From Yponomeuta sedellus (Eukaryota; Arthropoda; Insecta; Lepidoptera; Yponomeutidae), in the NCBI GenBank assembly GCA_934045075.1, contig OW203751.1:3173822-3237821 (forward strand): DNA of 64,000 nt. The letters are read 5' to 3'. Both the position numbers and the translations under genes were made by a program. The notes beneath the pieces are model-generated. The model saw only the letters and a program-made list of their open reading frames with translations. It searched no databases and was not told where the DNA came from. Positions 63,794 through 64,000 of the stretch are shown in pieces. The first letter of the stretch is position 1, and the number at the start of each line of letters is the position of its first letter.

Positions 63794-64000
63794 GTAAGTA
63801 AATAGATAAATCATAATATAAACTCTTTACTAATTAGTTACATGTTATGCAAACTTACAGAAAAATCCATAAAAACGTAGATGTTTAGGTTAATTTATAA
63901 AGTTTTGTAACCTAAGTTAACCTTACTTTTCGAAGTCATTTTTCAGGGTCAGTGACCTAAAAACCCAAAATAACATTATACATCTAGATAAGATTAAAAT

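Overview
This window looks like lepidopteran (moth or butterfly) nuclear DNA. It carries intron-rich animal genes with ordinary GT-AG splice sites, set in dense tRNA-derived and 5S-derived SINEs, non-LTR retrotransposon tails, MITEs and hAT remnants of the kind seen in Lepidoptera. There is no bacterial operon structure. Most short open frames are shadows of repeats.

Layout. (1) 856-11114, + strand: the last seven visible exons of a homolog of DNAI7/CASC1, a dynein-arm associated ciliary protein. Its largest intron carries a (GGCA)n tract of more than 500 bp. (2) 11115-16932: a convergent intergenic region with nested inverted-repeat elements, a truncated non-LTR copy with its target-site duplication, and an AT-rich stretch. 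(3) 16933-49269, - strand: PATL1 (fly Patr-1/HPat), the mRNA-decapping scaffold. Fourteen exons are visible with consistent phases, 878 codons plus stop. The N-terminal exon was not found. (4) 50155-54890, - strand: a CR1/Jockey-type LINE with both ORFs open. (5) 55080-58743, - strand: a Ty3/mdg4-type (gypsy) LTR retrotransposon that keeps RT-RNase H-integrase and one LTR but lacks gag-protease. (6) 58750-64000: Jockey tails, MITEs and a 1.2 kb hAT-like element with a frameshifted BED-finger relic. A possible 5' exon of a + strand gene ends at 63793.

The most unusual observations concern PATL1. Several of its exon-intron junctions have been copied into tandem arrays inside the neighbouring introns, each unit keeping a splice site (donor junctions at 45026 and 33852, acceptor junction at 25924, one larger duplication at 27800). 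A MITE sits in the donor site at 33851. The terminal exon stays open in frame for 214 codons beyond its UGA stop, and base composition turns AT-rich only after the second stop. About 90 residues expected in the PAT1 C-terminal domain are not found between the last two exons. DNAI7 also has a decayed exon duplicate.

The repeats also hold structure worth checking: SINEs whose head matches the 5S rRNA internal promoter, a tRNA-like element with direct terminal repeats, and a 189-bp-arm palindrome made from that element. All identities here are from reading the sequence and remembered family features; no search was run.
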